Assembly: GCA_037013495.1 (NCBI GenBank)
Contig: CM072811.1
Coordinates: 42,973,452 to 43,037,451 of the forward strand
Direction: 5' to 3'
Source: Hippophae tibetana
Taxonomy: Eukaryota; Streptophyta; Magnoliopsida; Rosales; Elaeagnaceae
Length of the DNA: 64,000 nt
A program made the translations under genes and the position numbers. Positions 1 to 10,442 of the stretch are shown piece after piece. A model generated the notes under the pieces. It ran no database searches, had not been told where the DNA came from, and worked only from the letters and a program-made list of their open reading frames with translations. The number at the start of each line of letters is the position of its first letter. The stretch's first letter is position 1.

Positions 1-1031
1 AAAGAGCTAATACATTTAGTCTGAACAAAGGCTTATGTTTCTTTACTAAAGAGCCCTTATTAACCTTATGCAGAAGCCATGAATAAATGATATAAACAAT
101 GAAATACACAACTAACTAATGTTATGCCCCAGTGCCAAATAAAATGTCTATTTTGAGATTGCATATGTTTGGATAACAGAATAATTTCCATTAACATCTT
201 GAAAATAACAAGTAGCAACAGAGAAAAGCACTTTTTAGGCCATTGCTAGAAAAATATTTGACTCACTTTTGAAGCATATACATTTAATATAGCCTCCAAA
301 TTTTGCATTTACAGGTTATAAAAAAGGGTACAAATTTTGACAATTCTGAAGCTATACAGATCAAACTTTTAAGAAAGATAAATCTTCTTTTTTTCTTTTT
401 TTGGTTAGGTTAACAAGATTTTGCAACTCTTCAGCATACATTGTGAAATGGGTTTCACTAGGATGTAAACAGGCAACTTTTCATCACTTTCCACAAACAC
501 AGACATTCTGTTTCTTGATATCATATATCCACAGTATTGCTTCTTCAAATAATCATTTGATTACGCAGATATGATACTTCTATATTGTTGACATTGTGCA
601 TAAGTCACATGTCTAATTACAGGAACAGAGACCCAGTAAATTGGGATCGCAATACTTCAATGCAGCATTTAACCACTTGATTCAACTAAATAATAAACAT
701 GGAAGGTTTCCCGATAGATCAATAATCAATACTTAAGATGATATTGAAGGTGGAGTTCATGCAAATGAGAAAAGACCTGCAACACATACACCATCGTATG
801 CATGAAACCGAAAGATTTAAGATACATGGTCACAGATCATTCATTCATGAAATATTAAACTATTAATTAAGTCTTGTATTTTAAGATATATATTTGCTTA
901 AAATGTGGTAACAAATTTCTCCTTTTTCTCCCCATAAAAAAAGAAAGTGGATGGGAGGAGAATGTGTTGGAATATATAAAGTTAAAACATTTATTCTTTA
1001 ATAGGGAAGATTTATTTTGGAAGTTATATAC
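1..1031. other. no gene recognised; probable intron or flank left of the ABCB25 remnant
   Basis: The stretch lies downstream, on the minus strand, of the fourth exon of the ABCB25/ATM3 remnant, whose donor GTATAT is at 1026-1031. I looked on the minus strand for the next conserved exon (the HLHDLDLRYHL region of this family) and did not find it. The stretch is either the start of a long intron with further exons outside the window, or unrelated flank if the remnant is truncated. Confidence 0.4.
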
Positions 1032-2359
1032 CTTCCTAGAGACAGATTGAATCGTTCTAAGGCCACATTCGAAAAAACAGCAGTTTGTAGTTCTGTCAAT
1101 ATGGAATTCAATTGAATTTAAAGAAATGACAATAAAAAATCCAAAGATAAATATGGAAATATTTGCAAACAAAAATACTTTGAGAAATATCAAAAGGAAC
1201 CTTTGACCTTAAGAAGTATGCACATTGTGTATAGATTTGTTTTTCTAAGGAACCAGAACATGCATCGGCAAGTATTCATGCTTAGTGAGTAAATTTTACA
1301 TGTAACGAATATGATGATTACGTGGTCCAATAGAATTGATTACACATTCAGCATGGACCCATTGTATTTGTATCAACAAATTAATTGTTCTACAAGTTAT
1401 CAAGATACACCATTTCAGCTATAAATGTTATATATAAAAGTTTTTCCATGCGTAGTACCATTGAAAGCAGAAGCTCCAGAACATGCAATGCCATATCCAA
1501 TCAAAACCGCTGCTGGGGTTGCAAAAATAGCTAACATAGTCGGATTAGATGCCGTAAAGGAAGCAAGATCGCCAGCATTTCCAGTTGCTGTAGTTAGCCA
1601 ATCAACAGCAAGCTTGAAAAGGAAGGGCACTTGAACATTCAGGACCTGTAAATACACAAGAATTATTAACCCTACAACTTGAACTCTTCTAAAGAAGATA
1701 TTTTAAATGGAATTAAGCCTTAAATATGGAACAAAAGGTAAAAGGCTAAATTGAAAGGACGATCCAAGAAAGGCCCAACTAAACTGATTATCTCTCATCC
1801 ATAAGTGACTGGCAAGAGTACGAAGGATTTTCATGTCAGCTACTTGTTGCTCCAGAGGTCCATTAGCAACACTTGTGTTCGCTTTGCGCTGTTTCGCAGC
1901 TTGCTTTGGCGCTGCCCCATCGTTGCTAGAGGAAGTGGAAAACCATGATCGCCCATTTACAATAGAACCCAATTGATCTCCATTCTATATGACAAAACAA
2001 ACAAAAGAGGAGAAAAAACCAAGTCAGAAAAGATGATGGAAAAGGGACCGAAAGAAAAGAACTAAGTACCAAAGATATACGCTAAAAGTAACAGGTTCTG
2101 ATTGAAAGGATGTAGAAGAATCTGAAAGGAAACCGTTGACATGAGTTGCCGTCGTTGTACGGATGATATTCGATGGAATGCGACTATGTAGAATTGAACT
2201 TCCATGAAAGCCGCTTCTGATACAAAGGCATTGTAATCGTATATTTTGGCCACTATTACAATTACCGCGGAATTTGGAAGTCTCAATCCTAGAGATGGAA
2301 TTGGAAACAATCCCGTAGTTCTTAGATTCTCTGAAGAGAAGCTGAGCAGTTCTATACAT
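1032..2359 (-). pseudogene. ABCB25: ABCB25/ATM3-type mitochondrial ABC transporter, broken 5' part
   Basis: Plant ABCB25/ATM3 is an inner-mitochondrial half-ABC transporter that exports a glutathione-linked sulfur compound for cytosolic Fe-S and molybdenum-cofactor assembly. Four exons can be placed: 2081-2359 (ATG at 2359, Arg/Ser-rich leader, probably a transit peptide), 1785-1984 (contains ADMKILRTLASHLWMRDN), 1459-1645 (VLNVQVPFLFKLAVDWL, then PAAVLIGYGIA) and 1032-1092 (AVFSNVAL, then RTIQSVSRK). All have GT/AG borders. Two lesions are visible. The exon for about 17 residues expected between MRDN and VLNVQV (EFR...GFLVGAK in the family) is absent from the only 139 bp available, so direct joining of exons 2 and 3 gives a stop. 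In exon 4 one base is missing between AL and RT, shifting the frame. The transmembrane core and ATPase domain are not in the window. Family assignment is firm; pseudogene status is an inference from the two lesions. Confidence 0.85.
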
Positions 2360-4193
2360 TCGCTATGCTCTAGCTCCCAACATTATTGTCTTTTGCTGCT
2401 TTATTCGATAAAAAAAATCTTTTTGACACCAATGAGGAAAAATATTGTAGATCAATATAGAAACCCAGTAAACTAAATTGGGAATATTCATAGATTTGAA
2501 GGAAAAACCCTAAGTGGAGCGAGAAGCAAAAGCACAGAGACAAAGAATGAAGGGTGTTTATAGCAAACCGAGAAGAGATTTAGTCCGGCCTCGCGGTAAT
2601 ATTAGTAGTCAGTTCCTAAATAAAATGCCTTTTGGCGCAAAATTTGTGAACATTGCGATTTGAAGTATAAATCATCAGTTGGGCACTTCAATTTCTAAGC
2701 AGTGCTTGAACGCTCCTTTCCCTTTTGTGTTTGTTTAATCAAACCTAACTATAGAAAGAATTTCGGTTTATTTGCATGGATGATCAAATGTGAAGTTTTA
2801 CATTGTTTCAATTTTATTGAATAGTCTCTTTTATTTTTAACACTAGATTTGGTCCACATGCAAGTCAGGTGTCATGCAGATTATACATTAATTTTAAATC
2901 ATTAATGATAAGATAATACATATTAATAAAGTGAAATATAAGCTAAAAAAATTTGAAAAATAAAATTGGTCACCAATTTTATAAAACAATAATTAATAAA
3001 ATTAATAAGGAATAATATATCACTTATTTTTAGATTAATTTATAATTTTTCTACATTATAGGTTTTTAGGTTGGATCCACTCAGAAGAATAATATAGAAT
3101 TAAAACTTTATTTTATTATTTTTGATATATTATTGATTTAAGACTTCAATTAATTAAAAAAAATTAGGTTGGGTTATTTCCCAAAAATATATGAAAACCA
3201 TAATAAATATTAAGAAAAAAATAATTATAAATTAAATTAAAAAATTATTTCATATTTATAAAATAAATAACATTTTATTCACGTATGAGTGAGAAATATT
3301 TTTAGAACTTTGCTTTAAATACAAAAGGGACTTTAATTTGTCAAACAATCAAATATTTAAAAAAAAAAAGATAGCAATTTATCAATTATTCTTGTTTTCG
3401 TATTTTTTTTTTCGTCGTCCCACACTTATCTCAATATCAAATTGAATGAAACAATTAAGACTATAACATTAAAAATCTCAACTTAAAACTTGCAATTGTT
3501 TTCTCCTCTTTTTGTTGTATTATGATTTTTTTTATAAATACATTTATCTAAAAAGGAAATAAAACATCTCAAAGTAAAAAAAAAAAATCAATATCATCAT
3601 TCTAAATATAAATATATACGTTAATAATTTAAAACAAGAAAGTTAATTAGAAAAATTACTTCTCTATTGTTTAGCACACTAATAAATAATGCTCAAAAGT
3701 AACTTTGCTCCAATAAATGAATAGATATAAAATTTAATTGTAAAATAAAATAAAACCAAATAAATAAGAAATGTATATAGAATATTTATATACACAATAA
3801 AACTACAAAAATAACTATTTATAACCAAAATAATTATCATAAATTATTTTTGTATTTATCAGTATAAAAAATAAAAATAAATAAAACAGAGACGATTTAC
3901 ATAGGAAAAGATTCTTATTTTTTATATATTTTCTTTTCTCTTTTTGTTATCAAATGATGTCATAAAATAAATAGATAGAAAATAAAATTATAAAAAAATC
4001 AAATAAATAAAAGATATCCTTTATATATATATATTAATAGGTGTGAGGTATATATTAATTTTCATACAAAAAAATATTTCATTTTTTATATGTAAAAAAA
4101 TGATACATATACTTTTTTTAATATAACATAAAAAATATGTTTTTTTATTTTTTTGGAAAGGTTAAATCTTGAAAGCATAATTTCTTCATGCAT

Positions 4194-4217
4194 CATATAT
4201 ATATATATATATATATT
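4194..4217. repeat. (AT)n microsatellite
   Basis: Uninterrupted AT dinucleotide run seen directly. Confidence 0.9.
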
Positions 4218-4711
4218 GCATATCATAAAAAAATTCAAATTAAAAAGTATGATGTATATATTTTTTATAATATGAAAATTTAATTTTTTTAATTGTTAAA
4301 AATAAAATTAACTGAACAAATGAAAATGAGTTATATAAAAAGAGAGAAAATTTTCGATAGGAAAAAACAAATAAAAAATAAATATAGTTTAATTTGGTAG
4401 AACAATAAAAACTGACCATCAATAATTATAAAATGTGATGAATAAAAAAATTAAAAACAGTACAATTTTTTAACTTGTGGTTTATATGGTAATACATGTA
4501 GTGATCTGGTGATAAATTAACTCCTTTTTATTCTAAAATATAAATTTAAACCATATTAATTATTATTTGATCTATGAAAAAATAAGTTAGAAGAATTATT
4601 ATTTATTTTAATCAATTATATTAAATATGAATTGTTTTTATGTTATTATTGATAAATTATAAATTCAACTTAAAACAAATACAATTTGTTACTAAACTTT
4701 TTCACAAAATA

Positions 4712-4712
<1 letters not shown>

Positions 4713-4767
<55 letters not shown>
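4713..4767. repeat. (TAA)n microsatellite
   Basis: About 18 TAA/AAT triplets with a single interruption (ATACTAA) near 4748. Confidence 0.9.
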
Positions 4768-6166
4768 GAACAACATGAATTATTAAAAAAAAAATTATGA
4801 ACCATTTCTAATTCCCTGTTTTCTTAAGTAGATAGTTGATAGTAACAGAACCCACACAACATCAACAGCTATTGGTCAGTACGCTTTCGAGGCAAGCATG
4901 TCCGACTATGATCCAAGAATTGCGTAATCCAGGAATTGCAAAGGTTTTTGCCCTAAAGCTCATTTCGTTATATTATAAGCTTTTGATAATGCTATTAAAA
5001 ATGGTATCGATGTAATTTTGACATCCATAGGAGGAAGTGAGCTATTTTCCTCACTTTTTTATCTCTATACAATTGCAATTGGAGCTTATGGTGCGACTTC
5101 GAGAGGGTTTTCGTGTAGTCTTATAGGAATGATGGACCCAATAGAATGTCTATAACCAATCTTGCATCTTGTTTGACTATAATTGAAGCGGCACCAAAAA
5201 CATGAATTTTCTTACTATTGTGATTGTAGATGAGTACTCATTAATATTTTTATATAATTATTAATCTTGATTTATACATTATACAAATCACACATTTATA
5301 ATTTAACAATTAAAGTTATTAAGATTTAAATACTAGATCTTTAAATCTGATATTATATCAAAAATTAAAAATCAACTTTTAAAAAAAATTAAATTATTGA
5401 AAAAATAATCGATAATATTTTCATATATTCGTTAACAGGATAAGAATCTTTTTAATCTTGTAATTTATTAATAAGAATGTTTTAGTCCACTTTTTGTAAA
5501 AATATGTATCATTAATCATGTAACTATTGAATAAGATCATTTAAAAATAAAATGTCAAAACAATACCGTGTTTTAATCACATTCATTTTTAAAAACAGAT
5601 AAAATAAATATGGAAGAATAGATTTTTTCTTTCTTTCAAAAACTAAGAAGATTAGATAATGAGAAAGAGAGAATGTGTACGAAGAGAGAGAGAAATGGCG
5701 TGGAGTTGAAAGTGATGTTGGATGTTAATTTAGATAGTAATTAATCTAAAAAAATTTATAGTGTATTTGATAGGAAGTAGATGAAAAATATTCAAATTAT
5801 AATATCATGTATGTGGTTAAAAATTGATATTTTTTAATATTTTGTCCTTAATTACCTTTATCTAATATTTATTAGACTAATGCTACCTACTTTTAAAAAA
5901 ATCCATTAAAACATATTTATCAAAAAATTACTGAACGTATAAGACCTTATTCCCTTGTTTGGCCATTAAAAGTTAAAATTTATATATATCCTCTAGTTTA
6001 CCCTTAAAATTAGGGTTAATTCTTATCTATTTCTCATTGAAAAATTCATTAGATCCTAGTATTGCTTTAGGGAAGATTTTAATATGCATTAATAAAGGAA
6101 GTGTTGATTCACCTGGGCCTAACTCTACCCCTAAAAACGCGCTTGCAAGGGTGAGGATTGCCTAGG

Positions 6167-6209
6167 CTTATAAACCAGCTCTTATGCTGGTCCTTGGTCG
6201 ATGTGGGAC
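6167..6209 (-). promoter_or_regulatory. USE-like box plus TATA, left arm (mirror image)
   Basis: On the minus strand GTCCCACATCG (6209-6199) is followed after 24 bp by TTTATAAG (6174-6167). This is the mirror of the right-arm pair, so the two candidate promoters point outward from the palindrome. Confidence 0.5.
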
Positions 6210-6319
6210 TCTTCAACACTCCCCCTCACATCGACTGTGTCGACGGACGGTAGTGGTCTTATGGTTGCCACGGGTGTAAGTGTTAGGGTAACTTAAGTGC
6301 AGGGTAGCTCTCCTCAACA

Positions 6320-6331
6320 TGGTATCAGAGC
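6320..6331 (+). other. primer-binding site (tRNA-Met type)
   Basis: TGGTATCAGAGC, an exact match to the usual plant LTR-retrotransposon primer site, directly after the TCAACA end of the left LTR. Confidence 0.85.
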
Positions 6332-6436
6332 AGGACCCTTGGCCGTGGAAGAGAGCTACCCTGCACTTACACCCATGGCAACCATAAGACCACCACCGTC
6401 CGTCGACACAGTCGATGTGAGAGAGAGTGTTGAGGA

Positions 6437-6479
6437 GTCCCACATCGACCAAGGACCAGCATAAGAGCTGGTTTATAAG
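6437..6479 (+). promoter_or_regulatory. USE-like box plus TATA, right arm
   Basis: GTCCCACATCG (6437-6447) fits the plant snRNA upstream sequence element RTCCCACATCG. TTTATAAG starts at 6472, leaving 24 bp between the boxes. In plant snRNA genes a gap of about 23-24 bp goes with RNA polymerase III and about 33-34 bp with polymerase II. The motif match is seen directly; activity is not shown. Confidence 0.5.
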
Positions 6480-6700
6480 TCTGGGCAATCCTCACCCTTG
6501 CAAGCGCGTTTTCAGGGGTAGAGTTAGACCCAGGTGAATCAACAGGAAGTAATCCTTGAATTGCCAAAGGCTTGGTGGTGAGAAAAACCGGTAGTAAGGG
6601 TATGATTCTTGCTAATGGAATCTCCGATGGTGAAGGGTCTATTGGGGATGCTAATCTTCTTCTGAAAGTAACTGAGCTGATGAAGGCGATCTAATAAAGG

Positions 6701-7547
6701 CATATGCTATATCCTATGTGAGGGAAACTTGTGTATTTTAACAAGATTTTTAACACCCATCTAGCGCACTTTAACAGGAGCTAACAGATTAATTAGTACT
6801 TTTGAAAAAAAAAATTAGTTTTATGGTACATTCATAAAAATCAAATAACTTGGTATTATTATTGTAAAGCTTATCCTATTATAAATACTAGGGTGAACAA
6901 GGTTTGATCAAGTCGATTTTTGGTAAATTTATAAAAATTGGATCGGACTATTTAAGGTTATTGAATTAGACTAAATCGAAATGATAAAATCAAAAAAAAA
7001 TTAAACAATATGTTTAGTACATAAATAAATATAAATATATTAAATGTTCAAATTATCAAAACAATTATGTGGTAGTCTATTGCTTATAACATTTGCCTTC
7101 TGAGTTTGATTTTTAGATGCTACAAGCAAGCTGTTGTAAATATGATTTTATTTTATATATAAACAAAATGAATCAAAATTATAGGATACATAAAATCATA
7201 AATTATAACAATAAAATAATAAAATTAAATTAAAAGATGATCGAAGTCTATGTTACTAAGGTTAAAAAAATTCCTCACACGAGTGTTTATGATTATAGAA
7301 AAGTTAACTCACAAGATATAATGATCGATTAACAGTAAAAAATTATAAAATATAGACATAATTAATCTAAAAATCAGTCAAGTATACAATCACGTATAAA
7401 AATAAACTACGAAAATGAAAAAATATAACGCGATATTTTAAATAAAAATAACTTAGGACACAACCATGACCTAAGAAGAAAACAATTGGTCCACCAGACC
7501 ACTTAACTTTCCACTATGAAAACTAAATATTATAGTATAAAGCTCTT
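6701..7547. other. no gene recognised
   Basis: AT-rich sequence between the subtilase pseudogene and pararetrovirus copy 1. A TAGGGTGAACAAGG motif at about 6889 resembles the end of a hAT-type MITE, but I could not find a partner end. Confidence 0.35.
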
Positions 7548-7689
7548 GCAGGTATCAAAAAGTTATTAAAAACAATAAGTTTAGAAAATCCTTTGGATCC
7601 AAAAATTAATAAATCTAAAATGATTTTCAACCTAAAATTAAGAGATCCAAACAAGGTTATTAGCGTAAAACCAATGAATTATATTATAG

Positions 7690-8335
7690 AAGAAACGATT
7701 GAATTTATAAAAAAATTCAAGAACTTTTAGAACTAAAAGTTATAATACCAAATAATTCACCTCACTTTAATCCAGTATTCTTAGTCGAAAAAGAAGTTGA
7801 AAAACAAGACGAAAAAATAAAATGGTAATAAACTTCAAAGTATTGAATAAAGAAATCACTAATGATGGATACTTTATTCCAAAGAAAGAAGAAGTATTAG
7901 CATTAATAAAAGAAAAGAAATATTTCTCAAGTTTTGATTGCAAAAGTAGATTTTGAAAAATAAAATTGGATGAAAAATCTCAAAAACTAATGGCATTTGG
8001 TTGCCCCCAAGGACAATTACGATACATTGTTATACCCTCTTGGATTAAAACAAGCATCGTGTATCTTTCAAAGATATATAGATAAATCTATAAAAAAAAT
8101 TACAAAATATTTGTTGTGTCTATATAAATGATATTTTTGTTTTTAGTAGTAAAATAAATAAACATTACTTAGATATTTTTAATATTCTCAAAGAACATTG
8201 GAAAGAAGGCATTGCACTCTCTAAAAGAAAAGAAGAACTTGCTCAACAAAAAATTAAGTATTTAGGGTTGGAAATTGAAGATAGAAAACATAATCTAAAA
8301 CCTTATATACTAAATAACATTCAAAGGTTTTCCAA
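7690..8335 (+). pseudogene. pararetrovirus reverse transcriptase remnant, copy 1
   Basis: Recognisable RT pieces in order are a VIIPSNSPHFNPVFLV-like block (about 7740-7790), FDCKSRF followed by a stop (about 7935-7952), a FGCPQGQ block (about 7995) and the active-site box at 8121-8132, which reads YIND. The first catalytic aspartate is therefore replaced by asparagine. Frame changes separate the blocks. The segment ends with the LGLEIED-like region at about 8265. Confidence 0.8.
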
Positions 8336-8339
8336 ATGA

Positions 8340-8945
8340 ATCAAAAGACAAAAACCAATTACAAATATTTCTAGTTAGTTTGACATATGCTGAAGCATAT
8401 ATCAAGAAACTTACAGAAATACAAAAACCTTTACAAGTATAATTGAAAAAAAAACTATATTTGAAAATTGACATAACAATATATTGTGCATATGGATAAA
8501 ATAAAAGCACAGGTAAAAATTTACTAAGTTTATACAATCCAAGGTCGGATGATAAAATGATAATAGAAACAAATGCTTTACAAAATATTGGAGAGTAGTT
8601 TTAAAATTTAAAAGTAGATGATAAAGATGAATATCTTTATAGATATACATCGAGATCTTTCCATAGTCCAGAATTAAACTATCATATTAATGAAAAAAAT
8701 ATCTAGTTGTTGAAAAGACAATTAAAAAATTTGCAATATATGTCATAAGTTTTAGATTCATGGTTAGAATTGATAACAAGAATTTTGGTTACTTCTTAAA
8801 AACTAATATTATATATGATTATAAACAAGGAAGCTCATTAAGATGGCAACAGTGGGTTCAACTATTATAATTTTAATGTCAAACATTTTCCAGGAAATAA
8901 TAATAGTTTAACAAATGTTCTTACCAAAAAATTAGCACCTTTAAC
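8340..8945 (+). pseudogene. pararetrovirus RNase H region remnant, copy 1
   Basis: The QIFLVSLTYAEAYIKKL-like connection block is at 8360-8412. The end of the RNase H domain is visible as NFNVKHFPGNN (about 8868-8900) with an LTKKLAP-type tail. The intervening sequence is degenerate, with several stops. Its position directly after the RT matches caulimovirid polymerases. Confidence 0.7.
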
Positions 8946-8954
8946 TATTTTTGT

Positions 8955-9480
8955 GTTTATAGGAATGAAACATCTTGATATCAAAATCAAAATAAAAGAA
9001 AATGAGATAAAAATCTTATATGAACAACTCGAGCTGTTATACCTCGAGAAGTCTCTTATGGAGATAAGAAATAAATAGGAAGAACTTGATTGCTTAAAAC
9101 AACTCTTAGAGTCCAAAAACTCTAAAGAAGAATCTTCATCATAAATTCAATCTAAGGAGATAAAACTTCTAAAGAAAGAATTTAAGATGAAAAGGAAGAA
9201 TCTAACAGTTCAAAAGAGAGTAACATCTCTTAAATAAGAAAGCAAAAAAAGAAGAATAGAAAAAGACTTGTGTGGTCTACTATGGCACAAAATCAGGAAT
9301 CTACAACAATTGGGCAGAAGCAAGTAAATCTGTTCTTTGGTTTAGTAGAGAAACTCATTGATCCTTCACAAATAAAATAAAGATAAATGTAGTTATGCCA
9401 ATTATAAAGTACCAAAACTAATAACTCCAGAGAAGATAGTGAGGAATTAGTCTACAATACTGCAACAACAACCAATAACA
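8955..9480 (+). pseudogene. coiled-coil plus viroplasmin-like (ORF VI type) remnant, copy 1
   Basis: Directly after RNase H comes a Lys/Glu/Leu-rich stretch with heptad character (8964-9240), followed from 9269 by a segment matching the viroplasmin/RNase H1 N-terminal fold. GTKSGIYNNWAEASK reads in frame (about 9284-9328), with a downstream FSRETH element. In caulimoviruses this fold lies in the translation transactivator/inclusion-body protein. Stops within the coiled-coil part show decay. Confidence 0.7.
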
Positions 9481-10430
9481 CTAAGGAGGTTGATAACCCT
9501 ATAGAAAATAGTAATGCCTCAAGTATTATTTAGAGGAGCATTTCTCCTAGAGACATCAAAAGAAGTAAGGCATTTAATTCTATTCAGGGAAACATCCCCC
9601 AGAAATTCATTAGTCGATGAAAATAAAAAGTTGGCCAAAAAATCTATCCAAGAACACATAAAAGATGTGAAGTTATACACTACATAAAAGGAATTCCCTA
9701 TAGGAAGTAAATTTAATATTTTGGAATGAGATGAACCAATATTTGTTTACAACTCTTTCCATGTAGGGCTAATAGAAAACATATATGTAGGATTTAATTT
9801 AAGTGAATTAAATTATTTTCTAAAAAAAATTAAAAAAGTAATCAAGAACTTCAAGTTGAAGATAAGAGTAGGTGACAATGTTATTCTTTGTGTTATAAAA
9901 GGAACCCTTATTTTCATTTTAGAGACACGAAAAAAAACCATAGCACACAACCTCTAGCATTGTTGCCCCTTTTATCTAGAAATCTCAACCAATAATTATG
10001 ATTGGTTAAAAATTCCTTCAAGGTTCTTAGTTGGCCCTAAGTTTGTAATAATTATTATATTATGAATAAAATTAAGTTTAGTTACTTTTTTTAGTAAATT
10101 AAAATTGGACACCATCTATGATCGGATGCAAAAAGCTCACAATTTCCAAGAGAGTATTGAGGTTTGAGAAAAACTAAAACATAATCAGTGTAACAAGAGA
10201 AGACGAACAAAAGAGAAGACCATGATAGACCCATTAAATTTAGGTATAATAATTATAATTTTAAGGTAATTAAAGATCTTAAATATTTAAATATTTGTTT
10301 ATATCAAGTTATAATACTAATAAAAAAAGATTAAAATAGAAATAACATAATATTATAATAACAAAATTAAAAAATTATCTTTAATACTTAAAAGAATTAA
10401 CAACTAGTGGTAAACACTTATATCTCAATT

Positions 10431-10442
10431 TGGTATTAAAGT
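10431..10442 (+). other. decayed primer-binding site, copy 1
   Basis: TGGTATTAAAGT matches the tRNA-Met primer site TGGTATCAGAGC except for C-to-T and G-to-A changes, as expected from deamination of methylated DNA. Copy 2 has the corresponding decayed site at 62098-62109. Confidence 0.65.

Larger units (their letters stand above)
2360..4838. other. intergenic, AT-rich, with simple repeats
   Basis: 2360-2700 would be the upstream region of the ABCB25 remnant. Beyond it the sequence is very AT-rich with many A and T runs. It contains the (AT)n and (TAA)n tracts listed separately. I see no gene or recognisable transposon. Confidence 0.5.
6102..6544. mobile_element. palindromic inverted-LTR mini-retroelement inside the subtilase pseudogene
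   Basis: The element is flanked by a perfect 5-bp duplication, GGAAG (6097-6101 and 6545-6549), which falls inside the subtilase reading. Its ends are TGTTGATTCACC and GGTGAATCAACA. The left part (6102-6319) has all the marks of an LTR: it starts TGTTGA, ends TCAACA and is followed at once by TGGTATCAGAGC (6320-6331), the standard plant initiator-tRNA-Met primer site. After an 18-19 bp spacer the same LTR recurs in inverted orientation (6351-6544), lacking its last few bases. The arms are about 194 and 212 bp. The left arm has an extra 17 bp near 6279-6295 next to a short AAGTG repeat. There is no coding sequence. An ordinary solo LTR or TRIM would have direct, not inverted, LTRs. Confidence 0.88.
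4839..6700 (+). pseudogene. subtilisin-like serine protease (SBT1-type) pseudogene
   Basis: Plant subtilases are secreted serine proteases with an Asp/His/Ser triad and a PA domain. 4839-5200 reads as the part around the catalytic His (a THT motif in a DSNRTHTTSTAIG context), followed by pieces resembling the FDNAIKNGIDVI and IGGSELFSS regions and a GNDGPNRMSITNLA-like oxyanion segment that needs a frame change. 5200-5960 is AT-rich and shows no subtilase homology. The gene resumes at about 5975 with YPLVYP, KNSLDPSIALGKI and a degenerate IC-x-x-KGS motif. It is then split by the palindromic retroelement at 6102-6544 and continues with IAKGLVV and GMILANGISDGEGS (PA domain) to about 6700. The region of the catalytic Ser and the N-terminal propeptide were not found. 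Stops and frameshifts are frequent. The gene was probably intronless, as is usual for SBT1. Confidence 0.85.

Noticed and set aside
867..1193. 108-codon minus-strand ORF as a separate gene
   Set aside because: Its only meaningful part is the 61-bp fourth exon of the ABCB25 remnant; the rest is intron.
6102..6544. Foldback DNA transposon or simple hairpin MITE
   Set aside because: The TG/CA ends, 5-bp TSD and a primer site directly after the left LTR point to a retroelement origin.
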